From positions 1 to 64,000 of the forward strand of contig CANGFO010000010.1 in assembly GCA_947453195.1 (NCBI GenBank): a stretch of 64,000 nucleotides of DNA, in the 5' to 3' direction. The notes under the pieces are model-generated. The model searched no databases and was not told where the DNA came from. It saw only the letters and a program-made list of their open reading frames with translations. The translations under genes were made by a program, and so were the position numbers. Shown here piece by piece: positions 45,136 to 53,921 of the stretch. The DNA comes from Flavobacteriaceae bacterium. Its GTDB lineage: Bacteria > Bacteroidota > Bacteroidia > Flavobacteriales > Flavobacteriaceae. How positions within the stretch are numbered: the first letter of the stretch is position 1; each line of letters begins with the position of its first letter.

Positions 45136-47289
45136 TTAATTGGTGGTCATTTTGAAATTTAGCGTTCCGCCTTTCATTATATCAGCATAATTAAGAATTG
45201 GTTTTTCTAACGGAATGCCATTGAGTTTCGAATTATTTTGATAAATAGTATGCTTTGAAAATCCTTCTGCGGTTATTGTAAATTTTTTGTTATTGCTTAC
45301 GCGAAGCGTTGCTTTTTTAACTTGTGGGGCTCCAATTATAAATTCTCCATTTGTAGGATTCACTGGATAAAACCCTAATGTAGATAAAATATACCATGCA
45401 CTCATTTGACCGCAATCGTCATTGCCAATCATGCCGTTTGGTGTGTTGTCGTGAAATTCATTCATTATTTTATGAATGTACTTTTGACCTGTTTTTGGCG
45501 TGTCCGAAAATGCATATAAATAGGCAATGTGATGGCTTGGTTCATTTCCGTGGGCATATTGACCAATCATAGCTTCTTGACCTAAAAATTTATTCGGATT
45601 GGTACTTTGCAATGTGAAAAATTGATCCAATTTTTTTGTAAATTCGGCTGTTCCGCCAAGTAATTCTTTCATTCCGTCAATGTCATATTGTGCCGGCGTC
45701 CAAAAATACTGCCACGCATTGGCTTCGGTATAATCTCCTGGATTATTCATTGGTGAAGTTGCTGTTAGCGGATCAAAAGGAGTTCTCCAATTTCCATTGG
45801 TGTCTTTTCCTCGAAAGAGTTGGGAATCCGAATCAAATAAATTTTTATAATAATTGGCTCTTTTCTTATAAACAAGTTCTTCGTTTTTTTGATTCAAATT
45901 AAAAGCCATTTGACTCACGCACCAATCGTCGAATCCACTTTCCAATGTTCTTGAAACAGCCTCATTATCTAATTTGTCAAAAGGATAATAGCCGTATTGA
46001 TTATATAATTCCCAATCGGAATTAATATGGCTTTTTGTTGAAGTTTCTAACATGGCTTGAAAGGCTTCATTTTTATCAAATCCTGTAAAACCATTCGTGT
46101 ATGCCGACAGCAACATGGGTATAGCGTGGTTGCCAATCATACAATAATTATCCTGGCCCCAAGCGGTCCAAATAGGAAGAAAGCCTACTACTTTATGATG
46201 CAGAAGCAAAGTATTTGCAATTCCATTTATTTTTTCGGGCGCAATAATTTGAATCAATGGAAATGCCCCTCGGTAAATATCCCAAATAGACAAAGTAGAG
46301 TAATATTCTTTATTTGGCGCTAAGCCAATTGCATCATTTGCTCCTCTGTATTTACCATCAACATCTGCAATATTGGAAGGTTGTAGCAACAAATGGTACA
46401 TCGAAGTATAAAATAATTCCTTTTGTTTTTTTGGTGCTTCAATAGTGATTCTATTTAAGTAAGTATCCCAAACTTGTTTGACATTTTTCTTTACTTTATT
46501 AAAATCCCAATGTGGAATTTCCGCTGTTAAATTGGTTTTTGCGCCATCATTATTTACGGTAGATAAAGCTATTTTTATTTGTAATTGTTTGTTTTTTTGC
46601 AAATCAAAATCTAAAATATATTTTGGTGCGTTTTGATTTTTTTCTTTAGCAAGTTCTTTGATTGTGCTGTAGGGTGTTTCAAATTCTACTGTAAAGTAGT
46701 ATTTTTTTGTCACCCAGCCTTTGGTTTTGCAATACCCAGAAATTGTGGTTGCATTTTCTATTTTAATGTCGCTTTCCAATACCAAACTGTCATTTAAAAA
46801 ATGAAATCCGTGTTGAAAATCGAGTAGTAATTTAGCTTTTTGAGTGGGGTAGGTGTATTTATGAAAGGCCACTCTTTCGGAGCAAGTCAGCTCAACTTTA
46901 ATACCGTCTTTTTTGGTAAGGGTGTAATAACCAACTGAGGATTTTTCACTGTTTTTATAATAACTATTTTTAAGTTTTGAATTTTCGTCATGGAATGGAA
47001 GCAATAAAATGGTACCCATTTCTCCAATACCCGTTCCGCTAAATCGCGTTTGCGAAAAGCCTAAAAGTAGTGTGTCTTTATATTGGTAGCCACTCGTGTG
47101 ATTCCAGCCTTCAATGTTATTATCGGGTCCAGGTTGTACCATGCCAAAGGGTAGAGAAGGTCCCGGGAATGTGTGACCTGTGCCGTCGGTTCCTATAAAG
47201 GTGTTTACAAACTTGGAATTGTTTTGAGCATTTATTTGTAATAGGAAAAGCAAAAACAATACACCAAATAGTTTTCTTTTTATTTCCAT
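45136..47289 (-). CDS. GH92 family alpha-mannosidase-like glycosidase, exported
   Basis: The 717-residue enzyme has a signal peptide (to INAQ, residue 22), the beta-sandwich start VNTFIGTDGTGHTFPGPSLP, and the catalytic (alpha/alpha)6 domain. The latter carries YTEANAWQYFW (general acid Glu) and GNDDCGQMSAWYILSTLGFYP (base Asp). GH92 enzymes are calcium-dependent exo-alpha-mannosidases that act on N-glycans or related mannosides. It overlaps the sugar-porter gene by 10 bases and is followed by GH127 after 8 bases. Confidence 0.94.
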   Translation of the reverse strand: MEIKRKLFGVLFLLFLLQINAQNNSKFVNTFIGTDGTGHTFPGPSLPFGMVQPGPDNNIEGWNHTSGYQYKDTLLLGFSQTRFSGTGIGEMGTILLLPFHDENSKLKNSYYKNSEKSSVGYYTLTKKDGIKVELTCSERVAFHKYTYPTQKAKLLLDFQHGFHFLNDSLVLESDIKIENATTISGYCKTKGWVTKKYYFTVEFETPYSTIKELAKEKNQNAPKYILDFDLQKNKQLQIKIALSTVNNDGAKTNLTAEIPHWDFNKVKKNVKQVWDTYLNRITIEAPKKQKELFYTSMYHLLLQPSNIADVDGKYRGANDAIGLAPNKEYYSTLSIWDIYRGAFPLIQIIAPEKINGIANTLLLHHKVVGFLPIWTAWGQDNYCMIGNHAIPMLLSAYTNGFTGFDKNEAFQAMLETSTKSHINSDWELYNQYGYYPFDKLDNEAVSRTLESGFDDWCVSQMAFNLNQKNEELVYKKRANYYKNLFDSDSQLFRGKDTNGNWRTPFDPLTATSPMNNPGDYTEANAWQYFWTPAQYDIDGMKELLGGTAEFTKKLDQFFTLQSTNPNKFLGQEAMIGQYAHGNEPSHHIAYLYAFSDTPKTGQKYIHKIMNEFHDNTPNGMIGNDDCGQMSAWYILSTLGFYPVNPTNGEFIIGAPQVKKATLRVSNNKKFTITAEGFSKHTIYQNNSKLNGIPLEKPILNYADIMKGGTLNFKMTTN

Positions 47290-48647
47290 AAACTATCCAT
47301 TTGTTCAAGGGTTTTATTTTTGGTTTCAGGTACTTTTTTCCAAACAAAAAGCAATGAAAATAAGCAAATAGCAGAAAATAAGTAAAATGGAAATGCTCCG
47401 TTAAAATTATCTTTTAGCCACTGATTATCTACTAAACTCGGGAATACTTGTGTAACAGCAAAATTAGCTACCCATTGAATAAAAACACTTATTGCAAGGG
47501 CTAAACTTCTAATATTATTTGGGAAAATTTCTGATAATAATACCCAAACGATTGGCCCCCAAGAGATACTAAAGGAAGCCATAAATAAAAGTAAGAAAAG
47601 CAATACCCAATTGCCAAGCGCATCGAAATAAATGAATAATCCAACAGCTGCTAACGCAATAGTCATCCCGAAAGAACCTATATATAACAACGGTTTTCTA
47701 CCCATTTTATCTACCCATTTTATTGCAAGTAATGTAAAAATTAAATTTACTACGCCTAATGTACTTGTTTCTAAAAGCGATACATCGGTTGAACTTCCTA
47801 AACTTTTGAATATTTCTGGAGCATAATACAAAATTGCATTAATTCCGGTTAACTGTTGTAAAATAGAAAGTCCGACACCTACAAAAAGGGCTTTTTTATA
47901 AATTGGATTTCCTAAATGTTTCCATTGATTTTTATCTTCTTGGTTTAAAGAATTTTCTATTTCAGATTGTACTTGAACCACATCTTCATCTGAATTTAAT
48001 TTTTGTAGCACTGCAATCGCTTTATCCTTTTCGCCTTTTTGAAACAGCCATCTTGGACTTTCTGGGATAAGAAAAATAAAGAAAAGAAATAGAACCGACG
48101 GAATAATTTCTGAACCAAACATCCAACGCCAACCTATATTTAGATTCCAAGAGTCATCTCCTTGAAGTGCGATAAAATAATTCACGAAATAAACAACTAC
48201 TATCCCAATAACAATTGCTAATTGATAGTTTCCTACAAGTGCTCCACGTCTTTTGGGTGGCGCAATTTCAGCTATATACATCGGTACAACCATTGAGGCA
48301 ATTCCAACTCCAATTCCACCTATAATTCGAAATAAAACAAACATTGTAAATGAAATAGGTAGCGCGGTTCCTACAGAATTCAGAATAAATAAAACTGCGG
48401 TAATAAACATGGTTGCTTTGCGCCCGAACTTTTCACTTAAATAATCAGAGAAAAAAGCACCCACTAAACAGCCCACTAAAGCACTCGAAATTGCCCAACC
48501 TGTTTCAACAGGAGTTAATTGAAAATACTCGGTTAAATTTCCTATGGCTCCAGATATTACAGCTGTGTCATAGCCAAATAATAATCCGCCAAGTGCGGCG
48601 CTTAGCGCAATAAATAAAATGTAGTTTTTGTTGTTTTTTGGCATCAT
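47280..48647 (-). CDS. Sugar porter of the major facilitator superfamily
   Basis: The roughly 455-residue, 12-helix proton-symport-type transporter has GYDTAVISGAIG, DYLSEKFGRKATM, RIIGGIGVGIASMVVPMYIAEIAPPKRRG, PESPRWL, QQLTGINAILYYAPEIF and a C-terminal VPETKNKTLEQ. These are the sugar porter signatures (XylE/GalP/GLUT). The frame extends to 48698, but the ATG at 48647 lies just after the isomerase stop and the preceding residues are not membrane-like. The sugar is unknown. Confidence 0.93.
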   Translation of the reverse strand: MMPKNNKNYILFIALSAALGGLLFGYDTAVISGAIGNLTEYFQLTPVETGWAISSALVGCLVGAFFSDYLSEKFGRKATMFITAVLFILNSVGTALPISFTMFVLFRIIGGIGVGIASMVVPMYIAEIAPPKRRGALVGNYQLAIVIGIVVVYFVNYFIALQGDDSWNLNIGWRWMFGSEIIPSVLFLFFIFLIPESPRWLFQKGEKDKAIAVLQKLNSDEDVVQVQSEIENSLNQEDKNQWKHLGNPIYKKALFVGVGLSILQQLTGINAILYYAPEIFKSLGSSTDVSLLETSTLGVVNLIFTLLAIKWVDKMGRKPLLYIGSFGMTIALAAVGLFIYFDALGNWVLLFLLLFMASFSISWGPIVWVLLSEIFPNNIRSLALAISVFIQWVANFAVTQVFPSLVDNQWLKDNFNGAFPFYLFSAICLFSLLFVWKKVPETKNKTLEQMDSLWK

Positions 48648-48649
48648 AT

Positions 48650-49480
48650 CTATAAGTTTTGTTGTAAATAATTTTTCATTTCTAAATTGACTTCCCATTG
48701 ATTGGATAAAGGCTTCAAAGTAAAAGGTTCTCGTGGCATATAAGGAAAAGGACCAAATTCGGGTGTAATTGAAATGTACTCGGCGTTTTGATTGCTTTTA
48801 ATTTCAATAATTCTCTTCCACCAATTCATGTACCGATTTAAATGATTTTCCCACTCGGGCGCAAACGGATTATTCACCTGCGGACTTTGTTCAAATCCAA
48901 CACGTGCATGAATGTGCTTTATGTTTGGAAGTACTCGTTCTAGCAATTCTTTTTGGTCTTCCAAATTACTTTCGGAGACCACACAAAAATGAGAAAAATC
49001 AGCAATTAATTTCATTTTCGGGAAAATATCCAAGTAGTTGTGAAGGGTTTTTAAATGAAATGAAAATCGGCCACGGTGAATTTCATGCCAAATCGGAATT
49101 CCCGATTCTCTAGCAATTTGTTCGGTAAGTTCAATGATTTTGCAGTTTTCGCTAAATTCAAAAAAATCTTTTCCGGTATGCGAATTGATGAAATTAGGTT
49201 TCAATTTTGTTAGAAATTCCAATCGCTGTTGGAGTCTAATGCAATATTTCTCCACAGTTTCTGCTTTGTTTGGCAAAACTTGCTGTGCAATAAAAATGAA
49301 ATCCGGGTTTTTAGTTTCTCTAATTATTTTTAATTCACTTAGGAATTCTTCAATAAATGAATCCTCCTCCGGAAAATTTATTTCCACACCTTCATAACCA
49401 TTCTGAATAACGCTGTCTAAAAATTGTTTAGCAGTTAAGTTTTCGCTTCCCCAATAGGTGCAAAGAAATTTGATTTTCAT
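48650..49480 (-). CDS. Sugar phosphate isomerase/epimerase-like TIM-barrel protein
   Basis: The 276-residue protein fits the xylose-isomerase-like AP-endonuclease-2 fold. A YEGVEINFPEED strand, IWHEIHRGRFSFH, LIADFSHFCVVSES and HIHARVGFEQ supply candidate Glu, His and Asp metal ligands. Relatives isomerise or epimerise sugars, or open inositol-type compounds. There are 3 bases between it and PhyH and 2 before the sugar porter, so it is within one operon. Confidence 0.85.
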   Translation of the reverse strand: MKIKFLCTYWGSENLTAKQFLDSVIQNGYEGVEINFPEEDSFIEEFLSELKIIRETKNPDFIFIAQQVLPNKAETVEKYCIRLQQRLEFLTKLKPNFINSHTGKDFFEFSENCKIIELTEQIARESGIPIWHEIHRGRFSFHLKTLHNYLDIFPKMKLIADFSHFCVVSESNLEDQKELLERVLPNIKHIHARVGFEQSPQVNNPFAPEWENHLNRYMNWWKRIIEIKSNQNAEYISITPEFGPFPYMPREPFTLKPLSNQWEVNLEMKNYLQQNL

Positions 49481-49483
49481 ATA

Positions 49484-50311
49484 TTATTTAGAGTATAAAA
49501 GTGGGTTAATCGGGGTGTTGATAATTTCGCCAATATTTGCTCCTGGGCACCAGGTTTTCCAATCGTGTTCTTGATTGGAGTTTTCTGGATTTTTCAAAAT
49601 CATATCTTTATCCATATAAATAATGGTCATGACTTTTCGCATTTCGTTAGTGGTATTGGCTCCCGCTCTATGAAAAACCCAACCCGAATGGAAGCTAATT
49701 TCACCCAAGTCAAAGGCTTCAATAACATGATTGAAATCGGTTACGCGTAATTTTCTGTCTAATATTTCTTCGCTTTCATCGCTTATGGCTAGTTCGCGAC
49801 CTTCAACAATAACATGGCTTCCCGCACTAAATTCTAAGGGCCCCATATTGAAAGGCGTTTCTTGTAGTGGAATCCAAGCAGTAACTGTTTTGTCGGTTTC
49901 TAGAGGCCAATAATATTGGTCTGCATGCCATGGAGTGATTCCGCCGCCACCTTCTTTAAATAAAGCTTGGTCATGATACAAACGAACGCCATTTACTTCC
50001 ATTAATTCCGATGCAATTCTTGCTAATCGTTTGCTGTAAATTAACTCTTTAATTAAAGTATTTTCTAACCACAAATTGAATAATTGCAAAAATGCTTTTC
50101 CATATGTTGTTCGATCTTCTAGCGCCGTTTGCTCCTGATTCATTACATTCACTTGATCGGAAATAACTTGATTAAAAAACGCAACCGTTTCTTGGTTAAG
50201 CACTACTTTTAATTTAATAAAACGATTTTTTTGATAAAAATCAATTTGATCTTGGTTGATCGAATAGGGAGTGTCAAGGTACTCTTTTATTGAATTGGGA
50301 ATAGTTTGCAT
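49484..50311 (-). CDS. Phytanoyl-CoA dioxygenase (PhyH) family protein
   Basis: The 275-residue Fe(II)/2-oxoglutarate oxygenase has the iron triad H129-x-D131 (TPWHADQYYW) and distal H214 (GWVFHRAGANTT), with a nearby arginine for 2-oxoglutarate. PhyH-type enzymes hydroxylate varied small molecules. It is the first gene of the glycosidase operon, divergent from an AraC regulator, which suggests oxidation of a sugar derivative or a modified glycan component. That is inference. Confidence 0.9.
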   Translation of the reverse strand: MQTIPNSIKEYLDTPYSINQDQIDFYQKNRFIKLKVVLNQETVAFFNQVISDQVNVMNQEQTALEDRTTYGKAFLQLFNLWLENTLIKELIYSKRLARIASELMEVNGVRLYHDQALFKEGGGGITPWHADQYYWPLETDKTVTAWIPLQETPFNMGPLEFSAGSHVIVEGRELAISDESEEILDRKLRVTDFNHVIEAFDLGEISFHSGWVFHRAGANTTNEMRKVMTIIYMDKDMILKNPENSNQEHDWKTWCPGANIGEIINTPINPLLYSK

Positions 50312-50345
50312 CGTATCAAGCTTTTATTCAGTTAATTAATTGATC

Positions 50346-50419
50346 CAAAACTAGCAATTAGTTATTCGTTCATTTAACATTTAATTGTCAATTTATGATA
50401 CTATATTGAATTATATTTG
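50346..50419. promoter_or_regulatory. Divergent promoter region of the sugar operon and its AraC regulator
   Basis: The minus strand has TAGTTTTG (50346-50353) for PhyH. The plus strand has TATATTTG (50412-50419) for the AraC gene. The 141-base gap is A+T-rich, and no clear paired operator was found by eye. Confidence 0.5.
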
Positions 50420-50452
50420 TAATAATTTTATAAAATAAGTTAATAATAAACC

Positions 50453-51295
50453 ATGAAGGCCGTATTAGAAGATATTAAATCACAAAAAGGGACATCGAGT
50501 TTTTATGCGTACCGTTTTCAAGTTCCTTTTTTTGAATTCAAATGGCATTACCATCCCGAATATGAATTGACTTACATTGTAAAAGGAAATGGCTATCGAA
50601 TTGTTGGCAATACGTATGAAAATTATAAAGACGGCGATTTGGTTTTGTTGGGCCCTAATTTGCCACATACCTGGACAGGAAAAGCCATCGATAAGGAACC
50701 ATTTGAAGCGGTAGTCATTCAGTTTTCAAAAGAATTTATTGGTGCTTTTTTAGGATTTGAAGAAGCAGAGCAAATTAAAATACTGTTTGAGAATTCGATT
50801 AGAGGAATTTCATTTGATGCCAATTCAAAATTGGTTAATTCAATTAAAACGCTGACAGAATTAAACGGAATGGATAAAATTTTGAGATTAATTTCTGTGT
50901 TGCATGCGTTGTCTCAAACCAAATACAACTTAATTGCACCCAATACCTTTCACACGATTGTATCAAAGAAAAGCGAAATGCGAATCAATGAAGTTTGTTT
51001 GTTTATTCAAAAGAATTTCAATACCGCAATTAGTTTAAAGCAAGTGGCCAACCAAATTTATTTGACCGAAAGTAATTTTTGTAAGTTTTTCAAAAAAGCA
51101 ACTGGAAAAACCTATTCCGATTATCTGAATGAAATCAGAATTAATGAAGCGGCTCGATTGTTGCTGCAAACGGATAAAACGATCAGCCAAATTTCTTTTG
51201 AGTGCGGGTTTGAAACGCTGAGTTATTTTAATAGGGTGTTTTTAAAAAAGAAAAACAGGACTCCATCTGTATTTAGAAATGAAAAATCAATTTAA
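50453..51295 (+). CDS. AraC family transcriptional regulator
   Basis: The 280-residue regulator has an N-terminal cupin sensor domain (WHYHPEYELTYIVKGNGYRIVGN and LLGPNLPHTW). The C-terminal pair of helix-turn-helix motifs lies at about 175-275 (ISLKQVANQIYLTESNFCKFFKK and ISQISFECGFETLSYFNRVF). It is likely to control the adjacent divergent operon in response to a sugar. It ends at its own terminator. Confidence 0.94.
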   Translation: MKAVLEDIKSQKGTSSFYAYRFQVPFFEFKWHYHPEYELTYIVKGNGYRIVGNTYENYKDGDLVLLGPNLPHTWTGKAIDKEPFEAVVIQFSKEFIGAFLGFEEAEQIKILFENSIRGISFDANSKLVNSIKTLTELNGMDKILRLISVLHALSQTKYNLIAPNTFHTIVSKKSEMRINEVCLFIQKNFNTAISLKQVANQIYLTESNFCKFFKKATGKTYSDYLNEIRINEAARLLLQTDKTISQISFECGFETLSYFNRVFLKKKNRTPSVFRNEKSI

Positions 51296-51298
51296 ATA

Positions 51299-51330
51299 AA
51301 AAAGCCCAGTCGTAAAACTGGGCTTTTTTT
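51299..51330. terminator. Terminator between AraC gene and tRNA-Met
   Basis: AAAGCCCAGT / ACTGGGCTTT is flanked by A and T runs and serves both convergent units. Confidence 0.9.
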
Positions 51331-51332
51331 TG

Positions 51333-51406
51333 TAGCGAGAGGGAGATTTGAACTCCCGACCTCAGGGTTATGAATCCTGCGCTCTAACCGACTGAGCTAC
51401 CTCGCC
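51333..51406 (-). tRNA. tRNA-Met (anticodon CAT)
   Basis: The 74-base cloverleaf on the minus strand has acceptor GGCGAGG / TCTCGCT with two G-T pairs, D arm GCTCAGTCGGTTAGAGC, anticodon stem CAGGA/CCCTG with loop TTCATAA, and T arm GGGAG-TTCAAAT-CTCCC. The acceptor pairing and the lack of initiator G-C pairs in the anticodon stem favour elongator Met. An Ile-CAT cannot be fully excluded. CCA is not encoded. Confidence 0.92.
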
Positions 51407-51437
51407 AAATGTCGATTTGCGTTTTCGAATGCGGGTG

Positions 51438-51468
51438 CAAATATAACACTAAAATCACAGCATACAAA
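51438..51468 (-). promoter_or_regulatory. Promoter of tRNA-Met
   Basis: On the minus strand, TTTG (51465-51468) and TATATTTG (51438-51445) are exactly 19 bases apart, the best consensus promoter in the window. Confidence 0.85.
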
Positions 51469-51548
51469 TATTACATTAAGAAAATAAAATATTTTTTTCT
51501 TTTGTTTTTTTTATAAATAAAAATTATATATTTAGCAAAATTTACAAT

Positions 51549-51941
51549 ATGTCGTCCAAAGTTCGTTATGAGATTGAATTCCCTATTAATTCGTCTCCGC
51601 AGTTATTATATCAATACATTTCTTCTCCCTCTGGTTTGCAAGAATGGTTTGCAGACAAGGTAAATTCTCGTGGAGAGTTTTTTACTTTTGAATGGAATGA
51701 TTCTCAAGAAAATGCACGATTGGCTTCCAAAAAAACCGGTGAGAAAATCAAGTTCAAATGGATTGATGAAAATAAAAAGGACACCGAATATTATTTTGAA
51801 ATCCGAATTCTTGAAGACGAATTAACCAAGGATGTATCGTTGCTTATTGTTGATTTTGCCGAAGAAGATGAGTTGGATGAATCCAAACAATTATGGGAAA
51901 ATCAAGTTTCTGATTTGAAGCATGTAATTGGTTCGGTATAA
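51549..51941 (+). CDS. START-like domain protein (AHSA1 superfamily)
   Basis: The 130-residue protein has the helix-grip fold typical of the flavobacterial START-like group: KVRYEIEFPINSSPQLLYQYISSPSGLQEWFAD followed by FTFEWND and a long C-terminal helix. These proteins may bind a hydrophobic ligand; the exact role is unknown. It precedes the aminotransferase gene by 37 bases and may share its transcript. Confidence 0.85.
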   Translation: MSSKVRYEIEFPINSSPQLLYQYISSPSGLQEWFADKVNSRGEFFTFEWNDSQENARLASKKTGEKIKFKWIDENKKDTEYYFEIRILEDELTKDVSLLIVDFAEEDELDESKQLWENQVSDLKHVIGSV

Positions 51942-51978
51942 ATTTCACATCAAATTTTTGCAGTAATAAGATTTTCTT

Positions 51979-52809
51979 ATGATTAACTTCAACGGTTCTT
52001 TTCTTCTTTCCGAAGGGTTGTTATCTAGTATAAACAGAGCTTTTTTATATGGAGACGGCGTATTTGAAACGCTTAAAGTTGTAAACGCCAAAGTCTTATT
52101 TTTAGAAGATCATTATTTTAGATTAATGGCTTCAATGCGAATTGTGCGCATGCAAATCCCAAATAATTTTACCTTAGAATATTTTGAAGAGCAAGTAATT
52201 AGCACTGCAACCGCTTGCAGTTGTGCCGATGCTGCGCGTGTTCGATTTACTGTTTATAGAAACGATGGCGGCTATTATTTGCCTCAAACGCGTGAAGTTT
52301 CCTATGTGATTCAGGCATCAGCTTTGACGTCTGCTTTGTATTCTTTTTCTGATGCGGTTTATGAAGTAGATTTATATAAAGATTTTTTCATTTCAAAACA
52401 GTTGCTTTCAACCATAAAAACAACCAACAAGATGATTTCGATCACGGGGAGTATTTATGCACAAGAAAATGATTTGCAAAATTGCCTCTTGCTGAATAAT
52501 GAAAAAAATGTGGTGGAAGCTTTGAATGGAAATTTATTTATGTTGATGGGAAATAAGTTGATCACCCCGCCAATTGATGAAGGCTGCCTAAACGGAATTA
52601 TCAGAAAAAAAATACTAGAACTTGCTAATAAAATGGAAGGAATTGAAGTAGTGCAAGAGCCAATTTCACCCTTTGATTTGCAAAAAGCTGATGAACTTTT
52701 TATTACAAATATTATTATTGGAATTCAGCCCATTACGCAATACCGTAAAAAAGGGTATACTACAAAACTAGCAGCTCGGTTACTGCAGCAATTAAACGAA
52801 CTAATTTAA
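51979..52809 (+). CDS. Class IV aminotransferase / aminodeoxychorismate lyase-like
   Basis: The 276-residue PLP-fold IV enzyme has FLYGDGVFETLKV near the N-terminus, a lysine in the KTTNKM region (candidate PLP lysine) and a late ELFITNIIIGIQPI motif. Members include branched-chain aminotransferases, D-amino-acid aminotransferases and 4-amino-4-deoxychorismate lyase (PabC). The short length and motifs fit PabC-like enzymes, but the choice is uncertain. It converges with yqgE, overlapping by 9 bases. Confidence 0.87.
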   Translation: MINFNGSFLLSEGLLSSINRAFLYGDGVFETLKVVNAKVLFLEDHYFRLMASMRIVRMQIPNNFTLEYFEEQVISTATACSCADAARVRFTVYRNDGGYYLPQTREVSYVIQASALTSALYSFSDAVYEVDLYKDFFISKQLLSTIKTTNKMISITGSIYAQENDLQNCLLLNNEKNVVEALNGNLFMLMGNKLITPPIDEGCLNGIIRKKILELANKMEGIEVVQEPISPFDLQKADELFITNIIIGIQPITQYRKKGYTTKLAARLLQQLNELI

Positions 52810-53361
52810 ATTAGGGTTTTCTGGTGCGTTAGACCAAATAAGGTAATCGCCACCTAATTCGGTTATTTTTTCTTTCCAGATTTTTTTTGATGAGGTACTA
52901 AGCAAACCTTTTTTATGTTTGTTGACCGCTATTGCCCAAGAATTACCTTCTATTTCTTCTTCTAATTGGCTGGAACCCCAGCCAGTGTAGCCAAGGAAAA
53001 ACCGAATATCTTCTTTATTTATTTTTCCTTCGTTGATCAAGCTTTTGGTTAGTTCAAAATCGCCGCCCCAATAAATTCCATTGGATATTTCAACGCTGTC
53101 AAAAATTAAGTCCGGTATGGTGTGAATAAAATACAGATTGTCTTGCTCAACTGGTCCACCATTATAGATTTTGAAAGAAGCTTCTATATCTGGAACTAAA
53201 TCATTAATAGTGTATTCCAACGGTTTATTCATAATGAATCCCAGCGAGCCTTCGTTGCTGTACTCAGCAAGTAAAATTACAGATCTATTAAAGAAAAGGT
53301 CTCCCAAAATGGAAGGTTCGGCAATTAATAGTTGTCCTTTTTGAAGTTTTTCTGAGATCAT
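52801..53361 (-). CDS. YqgE/AlgH family protein
   Basis: The 186-residue protein matches the UPF0301 family: KGQLLIAEPSILGDLFFNRSVILL, NGGPVEQDNLYFIH, RFFLGYTGWGSSQLEEEI and a C-terminal domain. The family's function is unknown; AlgH links to regulation in other bacteria. The mild N-terminal hydrophobicity does not look like a signal. Confidence 0.93.
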   Translation of the reverse strand: MISEKLQKGQLLIAEPSILGDLFFNRSVILLAEYSNEGSLGFIMNKPLEYTINDLVPDIEASFKIYNGGPVEQDNLYFIHTIPDLIFDSVEISNGIYWGGDFELTKSLINEGKINKEDIRFFLGYTGWGSSQLEEEIEGNSWAIAVNKHKKGLLSTSSKKIWKEKITELGGDYLIWSNAPENPNLN

Positions 53362-53418
53362 TATTTATTTATATAAATTAAAAGTACAAAAAACCAATTA
53401 AAGATTCCAAGTATAGGC

Positions 53419-53449
53419 AAAAAAAAATCACGCTAAAAGCGTGATTTTA
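53419..53449 (-). terminator. Terminator after the HU gene
   Basis: AAAATCACGC / GCGTGATTTT with a 5-base loop has its T run on the minus strand, 19 bases after the HU stop codon. Confidence 0.88.
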
Positions 53450-53467
53450 TATTGAAGAGGAAACTTA

Positions 53468-53740
53468 CTAGTTTACTGAACCATCTAATTCAGCACCAGC
53501 TTTAAATTTCACTACATTTTTAGCAGCAATTTTAATAGTTTTTCCTGTTTGTGGATTTCTACCATCTCTTGCAGCTCTTTTAGTAACTGACCAAGATCCG
53601 AAACCTACTAAAGAAACTCTACCACCTTTTTTCAAAGTAGATCCTACGTTTCCTAAAAATGACTCTAAAGCTAATTTAGCAGCAGCTTTTGTAATTCCTG
53701 CATCAGCAGCAATAGCATCGATTAATTCTGATTTGTTCAT
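53468..53740 (-). CDS. HU-family nucleoid DNA-binding protein
   Basis: The 90-residue histone-like protein begins MNKSELIDAIAADAGITKAAAK. It contains GRVSLVGFGSWSVTKRAARDGRNPQTGKTIKI, with the beta arms that bend DNA. The longer frame to 53782 would add residues lying in the promoter region, so the start at 53740 was used. It is monocistronic, with a consensus promoter and terminator, consistent with high expression. Confidence 0.96.
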   Translation of the reverse strand: MNKSELIDAIAADAGITKAAAKLALESFLGNVGSTLKKGGRVSLVGFGSWSVTKRAARDGRNPQTGKTIKIAAKNVVKFKAGAELDGSVN

Positions 53741-53784
53741 AATAATAGTTATTAATTGTTGGTTAAACATTTTTTTAATCAAAA

Positions 53785-53814
53785 CAAATTTAGTAGAAAA
53801 TATAGACTGCGCAA
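53785..53814 (-). promoter_or_regulatory. Promoter of the HU gene
   Basis: TTG (53812-53814) and TAAATTTG (53785-53792) on the minus strand are 19 bases apart. Confidence 0.7.
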
Positions 53815-53837
53815 GGGCTTGAGGCTATTTTAGCTGA

Positions 53838-53869
53838 TTTTGTTGATAAGTAGCCGGTTTTGTTGATAA
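53838..53869. repeat. Twin direct repeat upstream of the HU promoter
   Basis: TTTTGTTGATAA occurs at 53838-53849 and 53858-53869, exactly 20 bases apart (two DNA turns). The inner TTATCAACA (minus strand) differs by one base from a DnaA box. It may be a regulatory site for HU. Confidence 0.45.
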
Positions 53870-53921
53870 AAGCGGCCTTTTTTCTTGATTTTTATTCAAT
53901 TAAACCAATATTTACAATGGT

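Noticed and set aside
51333..51406. A-C mismatch at the base of the tRNA-Met anticodon loop as a sign of a broken tRNA
   Set aside because: As far as I recall this position is also unpaired in other flavobacterial tRNA-Met genes; the rest of the cloverleaf is intact.
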